A stretch of DNA of 64,000 nucleotides from Gordonia sp049847105 (GCF_049847105.1 NZ_JBNCNS010000007.1:124001-188000), one strand, 5' to 3'. Positions 51,562 to 62,955 are shown, counted from the first letter of the stretch. Notes: generated from the sequence alone by a model not told the origin. Numbers and translations are program-made.

Positions 51562-51875
51562 CGACCGGACGCCGATCCGATCATCCTGCAGCACATGCTG
51601 TCCGGTATCAACAGCCATATCGTGCTGGACCTCGGCATCGTCCTGTGCCGTCCTCGCACAGCATCAGATCTTCTCGCTGAACGAGGCGATCGAGGCTCTT
51701 GGCGACAGCGCCTGGCGATTCGCCACGCTACTGGCACTGGAGCCGGGCTTCGTGCGACGAGCGACCATCGCGGCACGCGATCTACAGGTGACCCGTCAGT
51801 CGGCTCTCGTCTTCGATATCGTCGCCGACGCGAATCCGCGCGGAACTCGGCTGAATCCGGACCGGGCGCCTGGGC
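51562..51875. other. Stretch without an intact gene
   Basis: About 310 bp between the antiporter remnant and meaB. No start with good coding potential is found on either strand. One plus-strand segment (51650-51844) reads like real protein (HQIFSLNEAIEALGDSAWRF, then FVRRATIAARDL and ALVFDIVADANPRG) but has no start codon in frame nearby and no known match, so it may be a second gene fragment. Confidence 0.5.
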
Positions 51876-52903
51876 TCAGGACGTCCTGCGGCCGTCGAAC
51901 GCCTCGACGATCCGCTGCGCGGCGAGTGCCGGCGTCAGATCGCCCGACCGAACCTGCTGTTCGACATCGGCGCGGATGCTCTTGACTTCCGGACTCTCAC
52001 CGAGCCGGGAGAGGACGGTGTCGCGCACCATCGCCCACGTCCAGTCGATCTGCTGCTGATTGCGCCGGGCCGCGAACTGGCCGGCGTCGGTGAGCGTGTG
52101 CTTGTGGCGGAGCACCGCGTCCCAGTACTCGGCGACGCCGGTGTTCTCGATCGCACTCATCGTCTGCACCGGCGGCATCCACACGGCGTCGTGTGGATAG
52201 ATCAGCCGCAGCGCGTTCTTGAGTTCGCGCGCCGCTCCCTTGGCCTCGGTGAGGTGCTTCCCGTCGGCCTTGTTGACCACCACCACATCGGCGAGTTCCA
52301 GAACGCCCTTCTTGATGCCCTGCAACGAATCCCCGGTACGGGCGAGGGTTAGGAACGTGAAGGTGTCGACCATGTTCGCGACCGTCACCTCGGACTGGCC
52401 GACGCCGACCGTCTCCACGAGGACCACGTCGAATCCGGCGGCCTCGAGCAGCACGATGCTCTCGCGGGTTGCCTTGGCCACCCCGCCGAGGGTCCCCGAG
52501 GTCGGCGACGGACGGATGTAGGCATCCTTCGACATCGAGAGTCGCCCCATCCGGGTCTTGTCGCCCAGGATGGAGCCGCCGGTTCGCGTCGACGACGGAT
52601 CCACCGCGAGCACGGCGACCTTGTGGCCCTGCTCGATCAGGTACATCCCGAGTGCCTCGATGGTGGTCGACTTCCCCACCCCGGGCACGCCGGTGATCCC
52701 GACCCGGAACGAGTTCCCCGCGTGCGGGGTCAGCCGCAGCAGCAACTCCTGTGCGGCCGCGCGATGATCCGGCCGCGCCGATTCCACGAGTGTGATGGCC
52801 CGGGCGAGGTCGGACCGCCGATCGGCCCGAACGGCCGCGGCGAGGGCGTCCACGTCGATCGGACGCCGCGACGCCGTGGCCGCGCCGGCATCGTGATCGC
52901 CCA

Positions 52904-52907
<4 letters not shown>
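51876..52907 (-). CDS. meaB: MeaB/ArgK-type GTPase, methylmalonyl-CoA mutase chaperone
   Basis: A 343-residue G3E GTPase with Walker A GVPGVGKST (near residue 75), switch region VDPSSTRTGGSILGDKTRM, ETVGVGQSE (Walker B/G3) and NKADGK (G4). It guards MutAB by controlling adenosylcobalamin loading and release of damaged cofactor. The start GTG 52907 overlaps the mutB stop; ATG 52904 is nearly equivalent. The order mutA-mutB-meaB and overlaps show one coupled operon. The call as arginine kinase (ArgK) is outdated. Confidence 0.95.
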
Positions 52908-55218
<2,311 letters not shown>

Positions 55219-55222
<4 letters not shown>

Positions 55223-57138
55223 GATGTCGCTCCCGCCGGTTCTTGGGTCAGCTGGTCGAGAAGATCGCGGAGGACCGCCACCGCGTCGATACCGACCCGC
55301 AGCGACCCGTCCGGCCGATCGTCTCCGTCGGGCCATTCCTTCTCGGGCCCGGCCAGGAGTACCGTGCGCAGACCGGCGGCGCGCGCAGCCTGCAGCGCCG
55401 CGGCGCCGTCGTCGGCATACCGCTGCTTGGTCCCGCAGATCACTGCGATCGATGCGTCCGCATCCGCCACCGCCACCGCGATACCGTCGGTGGTCAGGGG
55501 GCCTGGGTTCACCACCGAGATACCCCCTGCGGCAAGAAGGTTCGCGGTGAACGTGGTCCGGCCGTTGTGCTCCGCCACGGATCCGAGCGGTAGCAGCAGA
55601 ACGGTGGGGCGCCGGCCGGTGTCGGCGAGGACGGCGTCGGATCGATCGCGCAGTTCCTCGAAGGAGCGCCCGACCCGCGCGAGTCGCGGTGCCCCGAGCG
55701 GTACGTCGGTCGCATCGGCGATCCCCGAGCCCAGGGGCTTCTCGTCAAGATTCGGGAATTCGTTGACACCGGTCACGGAGGTCCGGCGATGGGCCACCGA
55801 ATCGTCACGATTCGCCAGCGAGGCGCCCACCCGGTCGGCGATCCAGCCGGAGTCGAGGGCGGCGCGGTACCCGCCCGCCGATTCGATCTGACCGAAGACG
55901 GTCCAGGCATTCGACGCGAGGTCGTCGGTGAGTGACTCGACGAACCAGGAGCCGCCGGCCGGATCGAGCACGCGGCCGATGTTGGATTCCTCGAGCAGCA
56001 GCAGCTGCGTGTTGCGCGCGATGCGACGGGAGAACGACGCACTCGAGGTGCGGTTGTCGAGTGGGATCGCGGCGTCGAATCCGAGGGCCGTGACCTGGTC
56101 GGCACCACCGACGCCCGCCCCGAACGAGGCGATCGTGGTGCGCAGCATGTTGACCCAGGGGTCACGCTGACTCTGCATCGCCAGATCGGTGACGCCGTGG
56201 GTGATCGCGGCCCCGGCCTCCGGCGCGCCGACCACCTCGGCCACCCGGGCCCAGACCTTGCGCAGCGCACGGAACTTGGCGATGGTCGCGAACTGATCGT
56301 CTCCGGCGGACACCGCAAAGGTGATCTGGCGCAGCGCATCCGCCGACGACAGACCGGCCTGGGTGAGGTCACGCAGGTGTGTGACGGCGGCCGCGATCTG
56401 CAGCGCGAGCTCAAGTCCGTTGTCGGCCCCGGCGGTGGCGAAATCGGTGCCGTCGACGCGGAATGTCCGAACACCGGCGGGCACATCAGCGGCCAGCGAG
56501 GTCGCCTCCGCGGCATCCACTGTCGCGCGACCCGAGAAGGCCGCGGTCAACGGGGACAGACCGAGGGAGGTGATGGTCGAGGCCGTCGGCGCGATGGACT
56601 CGGGTGCCGCTGCGGCTGTCGCACAGACCGTCAGGAGTGCGCGCGCGGCGGCGATGCCCTCGGCTCCCGCGTCGAGGGTCACCGGGATCAGATCGAGATA
56701 GATGCCGTCGAGGACGGCGGTCAGGTCGTCGGCCGAGATGCCGGCGCCGACGTGCAACCACAGGCCGCTCGTGCCCTTGGACAGGGCATCGAGTGCGGAC
56801 TGATTGACGTCGGCGGCCGGTGTCGAGTCGTCACCGAATCGCTCGGTCACCCGCCAGCCCATGATGACGTCGCGATCGGGATCGGCACCCCGAACATACG
56901 GGAATCCGCCGGGCAGGCCGGATTCCGCGTTCTCATCCCTGCGTGTGTACAGCGGACGGATACGGAGTCCGTCGAGAGTGGTGGTGGACAAGAGCTCTTC
57001 GGCCGAGGCAGGCAATTCCTCGACAGTGGACCGCCGGGACTTCGCCAAGACGGCGGCAGCGGCTTCCGACCAGGCCCGATAGGCCTCGTCGAGCGATCGG
57101 TCGGACCGATCGGATTTCGACGCAGTGGTCTGCGGCAT
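55219..57138 (-). CDS. mutA: Methylmalonyl-CoA mutase small subunit MutA
   Basis: A 639-residue partner of MutB. ATG 57138 with GGAGG 11 nt upstream is preferred over GTG 57150, which is too close to that site. It has the mutase barrel in reduced form (LRIRPLYTRRDENAESGLPGGFPYVRGADPDRDV) and a C-terminal flavodoxin-like domain that lacks the cobalamin His, as expected for the non-catalytic subunit. It stabilises MutB. The intergenic 127 bp to the divergent TVP38 gene contains that gene's promoter. Confidence 0.95.
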
Positions 57139-57253
57139 GGGGCGTGACACCTCCGTGTTGCTCGGGTCGAGCGCGTACCCGACTTTAGCCGAACGCTCGC
57201 TCGGCTCTCACATCGAGGGCCGATCGTGACACATCGCACGGGTCGCGCCCGCG

Positions 57254-57259
57254 TAGTAT
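57254..57259 (+). promoter_or_regulatory. Putative -10 hexamer for leaderless TVP38 transcript
   Basis: TAGTAT ends 7 nt before GTG 57266. No Shine-Dalgarno is present. Confidence 0.55.
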
Positions 57260-57265
57260 TGCGCG

Positions 57266-58036
57266 GTGCCCACCGAGTCCTCGACGGTCCCCGACGAAAC
57301 GTCGGGATCCCGGATCACCGAACCCGGGGCGACGAGCACGTTCCGTCCCGTTCGGCGCGGTGTCGATGCCCGTGTGATCCGCCGGGCGCTGCTGTTGACC
57401 ACGGTCGTCGCCGTAGTCCTGATGGGCTCCTATCTGATCCCGATGCCATCGGTGGCGAGCGTGCGGACCTGGGGTGAGAATCTGGGTCCGGCGTTCGCCT
57501 GGGCCTTCTTCGCCGCGTACGCAGTGGTGACGCTCGCACCGTTCCCACGGTCGACATTCACCGTGATGTCCGGGATCTTCTTCGGTCCGGTCGTCGGGTT
57601 CACGGGGGCGATGATCGCTTCGACGGTGGCCGCGATCGTCGCCTTCTGGTTCGTACGCACGATCGGACGCGAACGTGTGCGGCCGTACCTGAAGAAGCCG
57701 GTGGTCCGCGCCGTGGAGTACCGGCTGAGCCGGCGGGGCTGGCTCGCGGTCGGCTCGCTGCGTCTCATCGCGGCCTGTCCGTTCTCGGTGGCGAACTACT
57801 GCTCGGCGCTCTCCTCGGTACGGTTCGCCCCGTACCTCGTGGCTACCGTGATCGGCATGGCGCCCGGGACTGCGGCGGTGGTCTTTCTCGGCGACGCCAT
57901 GACCGGGCAGCGCGATCCACTCCTGCTACTGCTCAGCGCATGCTTTTTCGCCGTCGGCATCATCGGCCTCGTCCTCGACGCCCGTCTGCCGGTCAGCAGC
58001 TCCCGAGAAATGATCGAGACAAGCAAGTACCCTTGA
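57266..58036 (+). CDS. TVP38/TMEM64-family (DedA-like) membrane protein
   Basis: A 256-residue protein with five or six helices. The SNARE-associated/VTT signature is present: the re-entrant segment AYAVVTLAPFPRSTFTVMSGIFFGPVVGFTGAMIASTVAAI, then FWFVRTIGRERV and the second re-entrant loop LRLIAACPFSVANYCSALSSV, and YLVATVIGMAPGTAAVVFLG. Members move or scramble lipids or act as transporters. It parallels Rv1491c, divergent from mutA. Its stop codon lies in a 22-bp inverted repeat. Confidence 0.9.
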   Translation: MPTESSTVPDETSGSRITEPGATSTFRPVRRGVDARVIRRALLLTTVVAVVLMGSYLIPMPSVASVRTWGENLGPAFAWAFFAAYAVVTLAPFPRSTFTVMSGIFFGPVVGFTGAMIASTVAAIVAFWFVRTIGRERVRPYLKKPVVRAVEYRLSRRGWLAVGSLRLIAACPFSVANYCSALSSVRFAPYLVATVIGMAPGTAAVVFLGDAMTGQRDPLLLLLSACFFAVGIIGLVLDARLPVSSSREMIETSKYP

Positions 58037-58052
58037 TCTCACCCGATCAAGG
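58031..58052. promoter_or_regulatory. Inverted repeat ccttgatc/gatcaagg after TVP38 gene
   Basis: Arms 58031-58038 and 58045-58052, 6-bp spacer. It contains the TVP38 stop codon and also the CTTGAT core found at the next two sites, so it can be a terminator, an upstream operator or both. Confidence 0.6.
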
Positions 58053-58086
58053 GTTCAGCCCTGACATCTTTCGTAAAGCCAGAGGA

Positions 58087-58106
58087 CTTGATCTCTACCT
58101 ATCAAG
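58087..58106. promoter_or_regulatory. CTTGAT/ATCAAG operator over the SatD-gene promoter
   Basis: Inverted cttgat (58087-58092) and atcaag (58101-58106) with an 8-bp spacer cover the proposed -35 and spacer of the downstream promoter. A further CTTGAT is at 58115-58120, over the start of transcription. Confidence 0.65.
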
Positions 58107-58116
58107 CAATTAGACT
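58088..58116 (+). promoter_or_regulatory. Promoter of the SatD-DUF3307-like pair
   Basis: TTGATC (58088-58093), a 17-bp spacer and TAGACT (58111-58116), followed by a short leader with GGAGGT before ATG 58137. It is the best conventional promoter in the window. Confidence 0.6.
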
Positions 58117-58136
58117 TGATGGTCGGAGGTGTTTCG

Positions 58137-58742
58137 ATGTTTGTACTCACAGTCGATCAACGAGACAGTCGACGCGACATCGATCGAGTGGACGGCCTCC
58201 TCGACGTCATGTCGGACGCGGATCTCATCCGACCCTTCGAGCGGACCGCCGGGGACGAGGTGCAGGCCGTCGCCGACGACGCCGCGGTCGTCGCGCGGCT
58301 CGCGGTGGTCTTGGCCGCCGATGGTCACTGGAGCGTCGGGATCGGGGTGGGACCGGTGGCACTGCCACTCCCCTCCTCCACACGTGCAGGTCGAGGGCCC
58401 GCGTTCGAATATGCGCGGGAAGCCGTGGACTCCGCCAAGGCCCAGCGGATCCCCCTCTCCATCCGGGGTACGGATGACACCTGGACCCGTCATGCCCAGA
58501 CTGCCGGGCGCCTGCTGGCCGACGTCGTCTCCGCACGCAGCAAAGCCGGCGCCGAAGCCGTCCAGGTGATGCACACCGGCGTGACCCAGGCCGACGGGGC
58601 GGCCCGCCTCGGCATCACGCCGCAAGCAATGTCCCAGCGTCTGCGAAGTGCCCGCTGGGACATCGAAGAGGACGCCCATCTCTTACTGACCGAACTCCTC
58701 AGGAGGGCAGACATGACCGACAGCTCGGGCGGGACCGCGTGA
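58137..58742 (+). CDS. SatD-family protein with C-terminal HTH
   Basis: A 201-residue protein from ATG 58137 (GGAGGT 6 nt upstream). The N-terminal domain matches the SatD pattern: FVLTVDQRDSRR near the start, FERTAGDEVQAV (G39-D40-E41), SVGIGVGPVALPLP and RGPAFEYAREAVDSAK. The GDE motif and predicted strand order recall nucleotide-cyclase-like folds, which is speculation. Residues 145-172 (MHTGVTQADGAARLGITPQAMSQRLRSA) form a helix-turn-helix, so it may regulate its own operon through the CTTGAT sites. GTGA overlap with the membrane-protein gene. Confidence 0.8.
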   Translation: MFVLTVDQRDSRRDIDRVDGLLDVMSDADLIRPFERTAGDEVQAVADDAAVVARLAVVLAADGHWSVGIGVGPVALPLPSSTRAGRGPAFEYAREAVDSAKAQRIPLSIRGTDDTWTRHAQTAGRLLADVVSARSKAGAEAVQVMHTGVTQADGAARLGITPQAMSQRLRSARWDIEEDAHLLLTELLRRADMTDSSGGTA

Positions 58743-59323
58743 CCGCCGCCGCCATCGCCGTGTTCGTCGCGGCCGCGCTGATCCCGATCCTCCCCGCAGT
58801 TCTCCGGAGCCGAGACATCGGCGGCGTCACCAGTCGGCCTCGAGCGGCGATGCTGCTCGACGGCGTCACCGCCGGCACGATGATCGCGCTCGCGGGAACC
58901 ACCGCGATCATCGCGACGACGACCGGCCCGGCGCGGGGGGCGGGACTGGTGATCGCCACCTGCGCCGCGATGGCCGTCGCGGTCGGCGGCGGTGGCTTCA
59001 TGGTGCGCATCGTCCTGTGGACCGGTGGGGTGAGCCCACATCGCAAGTCCGGTGAGAACACCGACTCCCCACCCGACGGCGCGCCCGAGTCCGGACCGCT
59101 GCGAGGCGGCCGGGTCATCGGCTACCTGGAACGAGCAACCGTCGCCGCCACACTCCTCGCCGGATGGCCCGAAGGACTCGCCGTGATCCTCGCCGTCAAG
59201 AGCCTTGCCCGCTTTCCCGAACTCCGCGCCCCGCACGCCAGCGAGCAGTTCATCATGGGAACGTTCGCCTCGGTCCTGTGGGCGGCGTCGATGTCCGGGG
59301 TCTGCTACCTCGTCGTCCACTGA
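58739..59323 (+). CDS. Membrane protein, DUF3307-like partner of SatD
   Basis: A 194-residue protein with about five helices. The C-terminal half carries ERATVAATLLAGWPEGLAVILAVKSLARFPEL, then ASEQFIMGTFASVLWA, a pattern (E R...K S..R F..L...E.F..GT..S) found in DUF3307-type membrane proteins that often sit beside SatD-like genes. GTG 58739 overlaps the SatD stop. A hydrophilic loop of about 35 residues lies in the middle. Function is unknown. Confidence 0.8.
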   Translation: MTAAAIAVFVAAALIPILPAVLRSRDIGGVTSRPRAAMLLDGVTAGTMIALAGTTAIIATTTGPARGAGLVIATCAAMAVAVGGGGFMVRIVLWTGGVSPHRKSGENTDSPPDGAPESGPLRGGRVIGYLERATVAATLLAGWPEGLAVILAVKSLARFPELRAPHASEQFIMGTFASVLWAASMSGVCYLVVH

Positions 59324-59372
59324 CACGTCCGCCGCACATCGGATCGGGCTCTCTACTACGCCGGACCCTCTA

Positions 59373-60569
59373 CTACTCAGAAGGACCTGGCCGCGTCTCC
59401 TCCGCGGCGTCTCCCCCCGGCGCATCCGTCGGCACCTCATACGACAGTTCGCGGGCGACCCGCGACGTCACCTCCGGGGAGACCGGTTTCCGGGCGACCG
59501 CCTCGGCCTCGGCGACCGCCTGTGCCACCTTGGGATCCGAGGCCAGCGAGAACCAATCCTCGGTCTCGGACTCGTCGACGGCGCTCGGCTCGTCGTCGCT
59601 CGGCGGTTCGTAACGGAACACCCCGTCGTCGCCCTGCACGCCGAAGGACTTCGCGAAACCCTGGAGTGCCGAACCGAAATCGGACGGGATGACCCACACC
59701 TTGCTCCCCTCGCCCTTGGCCATCTCCGGGAGCTGTTGGAGATACTGATAAGCCAGCAGTTCCGGGGTCGGTTTACTCGCCTTGATCGCCGCGAATGTCT
59801 TCTCGATCGCCTTGGCCTCACCCTGGGCGTTCAGGTATGCCGCGGCGCGGTCACCTTGGGCCCGCATTATCCGTGACTGCCGCTCGCCCTCGGCCCCCAG
59901 GATCGCCGCTTGCTTGGCACCCTCGGCCGCCAGGATCTGACTCTGCTTGTTGCCCTCCGCGGTCTTGATCGACGACTCGCGTTGGCCTTCCGCGGCGAGG
60001 ATGGTCGCCCGCTTCTCGCGGTCGGCCTTCATCTGCTTCTCCATCGATTCCTGGATCGATGGCGGCGGCATGATGCTCTTCAGCTCGACCCGCGCAACCC
60101 GCAGGCCCCAGCGTCCGGTGGCCTCGTCGAGAACGCCGCGCAGCTGACCGTTGATGGAATCTCGCGACGTCAACGTCTCCTCGAGAGTCATCCCACCGAC
60201 GACGTTCCGCAGAGTCGTGATGGTCAGCTGTTCGACGCCGACGATGTAGTCGTTGATCTCATAGACCGCCGACCGCGGATTGGTCACCTGAAAGTAGACG
60301 ACGGTGTCGATGGACAACGTGAGATTGTCCTTGGTGATCACCGGTTGCGGTGGGAACGACACCACCCGCTCGCGGATGTCGACGCGGGCACGGATCCGGT
60401 CGACGAACGGCAGCAACAGCGTCAGCTGGCCAGACACCGTGCGGGTGTAGCGGCCGAGCCTCTCGATGACGGCGGCCTCCGCCTGCGGGATGATGGCCAC
60501 GGATTTCACCAGCACCACCACGACCAGCAGGACCACCAGGACCAGCACGATCAATCCGGCATACTCCAT
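59373..60569 (-). CDS. SPFH/Band 7 (QmcA/stomatin-like) membrane protein
   Basis: A 398-residue protein from ATG 60569: one N-terminal helix (LIVLVLVVLLVVVVLV), a Band 7 domain (VAIIPQAEAAVIERLGRYTRTVSGQLTLLLPFVDRIRARVDIRERVVSFPPQPVITKDN), and a long Glu/Ala/Lys coiled coil (KADREKRATILAAEGQRESSIKTAEGNKQSQILAAEG). The tail of about 90 residues is acidic. Such proteins form membrane microdomain scaffolds and work with NfeD partners, encoded 7 bp upstream here. It is equivalent to Rv1488. Confidence 0.93.
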   Translation of the reverse strand: MEYAGLIVLVLVVLLVVVVLVKSVAIIPQAEAAVIERLGRYTRTVSGQLTLLLPFVDRIRARVDIRERVVSFPPQPVITKDNLTLSIDTVVYFQVTNPRSAVYEINDYIVGVEQLTITTLRNVVGGMTLEETLTSRDSINGQLRGVLDEATGRWGLRVARVELKSIMPPPSIQESMEKQMKADREKRATILAAEGQRESSIKTAEGNKQSQILAAEGAKQAAILGAEGERQSRIMRAQGDRAAAYLNAQGEAKAIEKTFAAIKASKPTPELLAYQYLQQLPEMAKGEGSKVWVIPSDFGSALQGFAKSFGVQGDDGVFRYEPPSDDEPSAVDESETEDWFSLASDPKVAQAVAEAEAVARKPVSPEVTSRVARELSYEVPTDAPGGDAAEETRPGPSE

Positions 60570-60576
60570 GATTACG

Positions 60577-61005
60577 TCATCCCTTCCACACGACCGCGGT
60601 GGCACCATCGATCTGCACCACGGTCACCTCGATGCCCGGTTCGATCACCTCGCCCGGATTGAGTGAACGCGCAGACCACACGTCCCCGCCGATCTTTACG
60701 CGGCCGTCGTGCTCGTCCACGCGCGCGGTGACCAGCGCGTGTCGGCCTTCGAGAGCCTCCGTGTTGGTCAGGACCGGCGGCCGACTGAGCATGTGTCGGC
60801 GCGCGACCGGTCGAGCAACTGCCAGCAAGAGCACGGACACCACCGAGAACGTGACCGCATCGACCCACAGCGGGGGATCGAACACGAGGTCCACGCCCGC
60901 CGCGGCCAGCGCCCCACCTCCGAGCATGAGCAGCACCAGGTCGCCGACGAACATCTCGGCGATCACCAGGAGAATCGCGGCAACCAACCACAGCAGTGCG
61001 GTCAT
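60577..61005 (-). CDS. NfeD-family membrane protein
   Basis: A 142-residue protein: three or four helices (ALLWLVAAILLVIAEMF, LVLLMLGGGALAAAGVDLVF, VTFSVVSVLLLAVARPV) and a C-terminal OB-fold (LEGRHALVTARVDEHDGRVKIGGDVWSARSLN, GTEVTVVQIDGATAVVW-like end). This short NfeD form lacks the protease domain. It precedes the SPFH gene with 7 bp between, so they are co-translated and likely interact. It is equivalent to Rv1487. Confidence 0.92.
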   Translation of the reverse strand: MTALLWLVAAILLVIAEMFVGDLVLLMLGGGALAAAGVDLVFDPPLWVDAVTFSVVSVLLLAVARPVARRHMLSRPPVLTNTEALEGRHALVTARVDEHDGRVKIGGDVWSARSLNPGEVIEPGIEVTVVQIDGATAVVWKG

Positions 61006-61067
61006 GACTCCAGTGTGCCAGAGATCACGAAACCGGCCGTCGACCGAAACGGCAGGGCGCCAAGGTC

Positions 61068-61898
61068 TCAGGCGTCGTCGGCGGCCGCCGTGACGAAATC
61101 GATCAGTTCTTCCACGGACCTGAGGAGATCCACCTCGAGGTCGCGGAAGTCACGTGCCCCGGCCAGGACCCGCCGCCAGCCGTCCTGAGGTGTACCCCAA
61201 CGCAACTCGCGACATACGCCGGTCTTCCAATCGGTTCCGCGGGGAATCTGCGGCCACGCCTTGATCCCGACCGACGCGGGTTTCACCGCCTCCCACACAT
61301 CGATGTACGGATGTCCGCAGACCAGGACGTGCTCCCCCACCGATCCGGTCAGTCGCATCTCCTTGGACCCGGCGACCAGGTGGTCGACGAGGACGCCGGC
61401 CCGCCGATGCGCAGCGGGCCCGAACGCGTCGAGCGTCGCGGCCAGGTTGTCCAGCCCGTCGAGACTCTCCACCACCACGCCCTCGGCCCGCAGGTCGGCG
61501 CCCCAGACACGTTCGACGAGGGTCGCGTCGTGCACCCCCTCGACGAAGATCCGGCTCGCCCGCGCGGTCCGGGCACGCGCCGCGGGTACGACACGGGATC
61601 CGGACGCGGTGGTGGTGCGGGCCTGGGGGCCGCGGGTCCGCGGTCGAACCAGGGTCACCGGTTTCCCGTCGATCAGGAACGCCGCCGGGTGCATGAGGAA
61701 AACGCGAGTCGCACCGCGCCGGTCCTCCAGCCGGACCAGGTCGCCCGAGTAACTCTTCTCCAACCCGACGACCGCGCCACAGAAACCGGTGGCCCCATCC
61801 TCGACGACGAGGTCCCGCTCGGCGGCCACCTCGGGAGCACGCGGTGTGGTTTTCCGCGGACTCGCCAACACATCACGTCCATAACGGTCATCGGTCAC
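61068..61898 (-). CDS. DUF3097-family protein
   Basis: A 276-residue protein. GTG 61898 (VTDDRYGRDVLASPRK) fits the family start; ATG 61934 is an alternative. After an N-terminal OB-like part (VGLEKSYSGDLVRLEDRRGATRVFLMHPAAFLIDGKPVTLVRP) the core reads SRIFVEGVHDATLVERVWGADLRAEGVVVESLDGLDNLAATLDAF, which looks like a TOPRIM/OLD-type nucleotidyl fold (E, D.L, H). It is highly conserved in actinobacteria but has no proven function. In M. tuberculosis it is Rv1486c, next to the ferrochelatase gene. Confidence 0.85.
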   Translation of the reverse strand: MTDDRYGRDVLASPRKTTPRAPEVAAERDLVVEDGATGFCGAVVGLEKSYSGDLVRLEDRRGATRVFLMHPAAFLIDGKPVTLVRPRTRGPQARTTTASGSRVVPAARARTARASRIFVEGVHDATLVERVWGADLRAEGVVVESLDGLDNLAATLDAFGPAAHRRAGVLVDHLVAGSKEMRLTGSVGEHVLVCGHPYIDVWEAVKPASVGIKAWPQIPRGTDWKTGVCRELRWGTPQDGWRRVLAGARDFRDLEVDLLRSVEELIDFVTAAADDA

Positions 61899-61988
61899 GG
61901 AGAGCCACCGTAGGACGTCGACCGCGCCAACCATGCGAGCCACGCCGGGTTTCCCGGTATCCGGCCACTCGCCTATCGTGGAAAACCT

Positions 61989-62801
61989 ATGACCAGCATC
62001 GACCTCTACGTCTCCGGCCCACCCGCGTGGCCGGGCTGTGCGCTGGGCGCATGGGCCGCAGCCTGGCTCGGCGGCCGTTGTGCCCCGGATGATGTGATCG
62101 ACACCATGTCCGAGTTCGCCGGCCGACACCTCGTCGTCGACCCCGATGCGATCGTGGACGTCGCAGGCGACCGGGACGCACGCCTGGGCCTGCTGACAGT
62201 CCTCCGCCGGGCCCGGCAGATCGAGGTCCGGCTACCGACATCAGGTGCCCCGCAGGGTCTTCCACCGGACCCCGCCACCACCGCAGCGCTCGCGGCAGGC
62301 GAGATCCTGCTCATCCACGGCGATGTCGCGCCGTCATCGACCATCGGGCTGATCCCCACGCTTGACGGGGACACCTGTCACTGGACGGTCCATCGCTTTG
62401 GCGGTGAGGTGGCAATCTCCCCGCCCGAGTCGCTCGGGCAGGTCGAATATGATCTGCGCGAGGCGATCCGGGAGACAGCGACGATCATCGGCGGTCTCGG
62501 GAGCGGGGGTTCCCGGTCCGGCGGTTCCGAGTTGCGGACCACACTGGCCGCCCTCACCGGCCGACATCAGGTGATCCTGCCACCGCATGACGACATCCGG
62601 GCCACGCGTGTGATCGACTCCGCCGCCCAGGTCGAGGCGATCATCACCTTGGCGGGCGCGCACGCCCCCACATTCGGCGTGACCGCGCGCCACGTCGAGA
62701 CCGGGGACGCCCGCCTCCGACGCCTGGCGGGCCTCACGCGAGCGGCCCGGGCGGCGGCCGTCAACCGGGTCATCGTCGAGCACCTGCCGGCCGATCGCTG
62801 A
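61989..62801 (+). CDS. Conserved hypothetical protein
   Basis: A 270-residue cytoplasmic protein from ATG 61989; TATCGT 10 nt upstream is a possible -10. It has no signal peptide or membrane helix. The first half (DLYVSGPPAWPGCALGAWAAAWLGGRCAPDDVIDTMSEFAG) and the end (ITLAGAHAPTFGVTARHVETGDARLRRLAGLTRAARAAAVNRVI) are Ala-rich. I do not recognise a family. It lies between divergent DUF3097 and convergent ferrochelatase genes. Codon use matches its neighbours, so it is probably a genuine gene. Confidence 0.65.
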   Translation: MTSIDLYVSGPPAWPGCALGAWAAAWLGGRCAPDDVIDTMSEFAGRHLVVDPDAIVDVAGDRDARLGLLTVLRRARQIEVRLPTSGAPQGLPPDPATTAALAAGEILLIHGDVAPSSTIGLIPTLDGDTCHWTVHRFGGEVAISPPESLGQVEYDLREAIRETATIIGGLGSGGSRSGGSELRTTLAALTGRHQVILPPHDDIRATRVIDSAAQVEAIITLAGAHAPTFGVTARHVETGDARLRRLAGLTRAARAAAVNRVIVEHLPADR

Positions 62802-62901
62802 CGCCGCAACCCTACGCACAGATCCCGGTCTTCCCCGTGAGCTCGGCCACCGTCGGCGCCCGCCGGAAGTACCTGCCGGACGCACCCGACAGCAGCGGAA
62901 T

Positions 62902-62955
62902 CTGCGCCACCGCGACTGCGCCACCGCACTGCGCCACCGCGACTGCGCCACCGCA
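62902..62955. repeat. 27-bp tandem repeat downstream of the ferrochelatase gene
   Basis: The unit ctgcgccaccgcga + ctgcgccaccgca (14+13 bp) occurs twice, then a partial ctgtggcag. It fills most of the 166-bp gap between the hypothetical gene and the ferrochelatase stop. No other feature is seen there. Confidence 0.85.

Noticed and set aside
44763..51875. Genomic island with integrase after tRNA-Leu
   Set aside because: No integrase, transposase or clear direct repeat of the tRNA end was found, so no mobile element is called.
57139..57265. Cobalamin riboswitch before mutA
   Set aside because: The 127-bp gap has no B12 box and must also hold the divergent TVP38 promoter.
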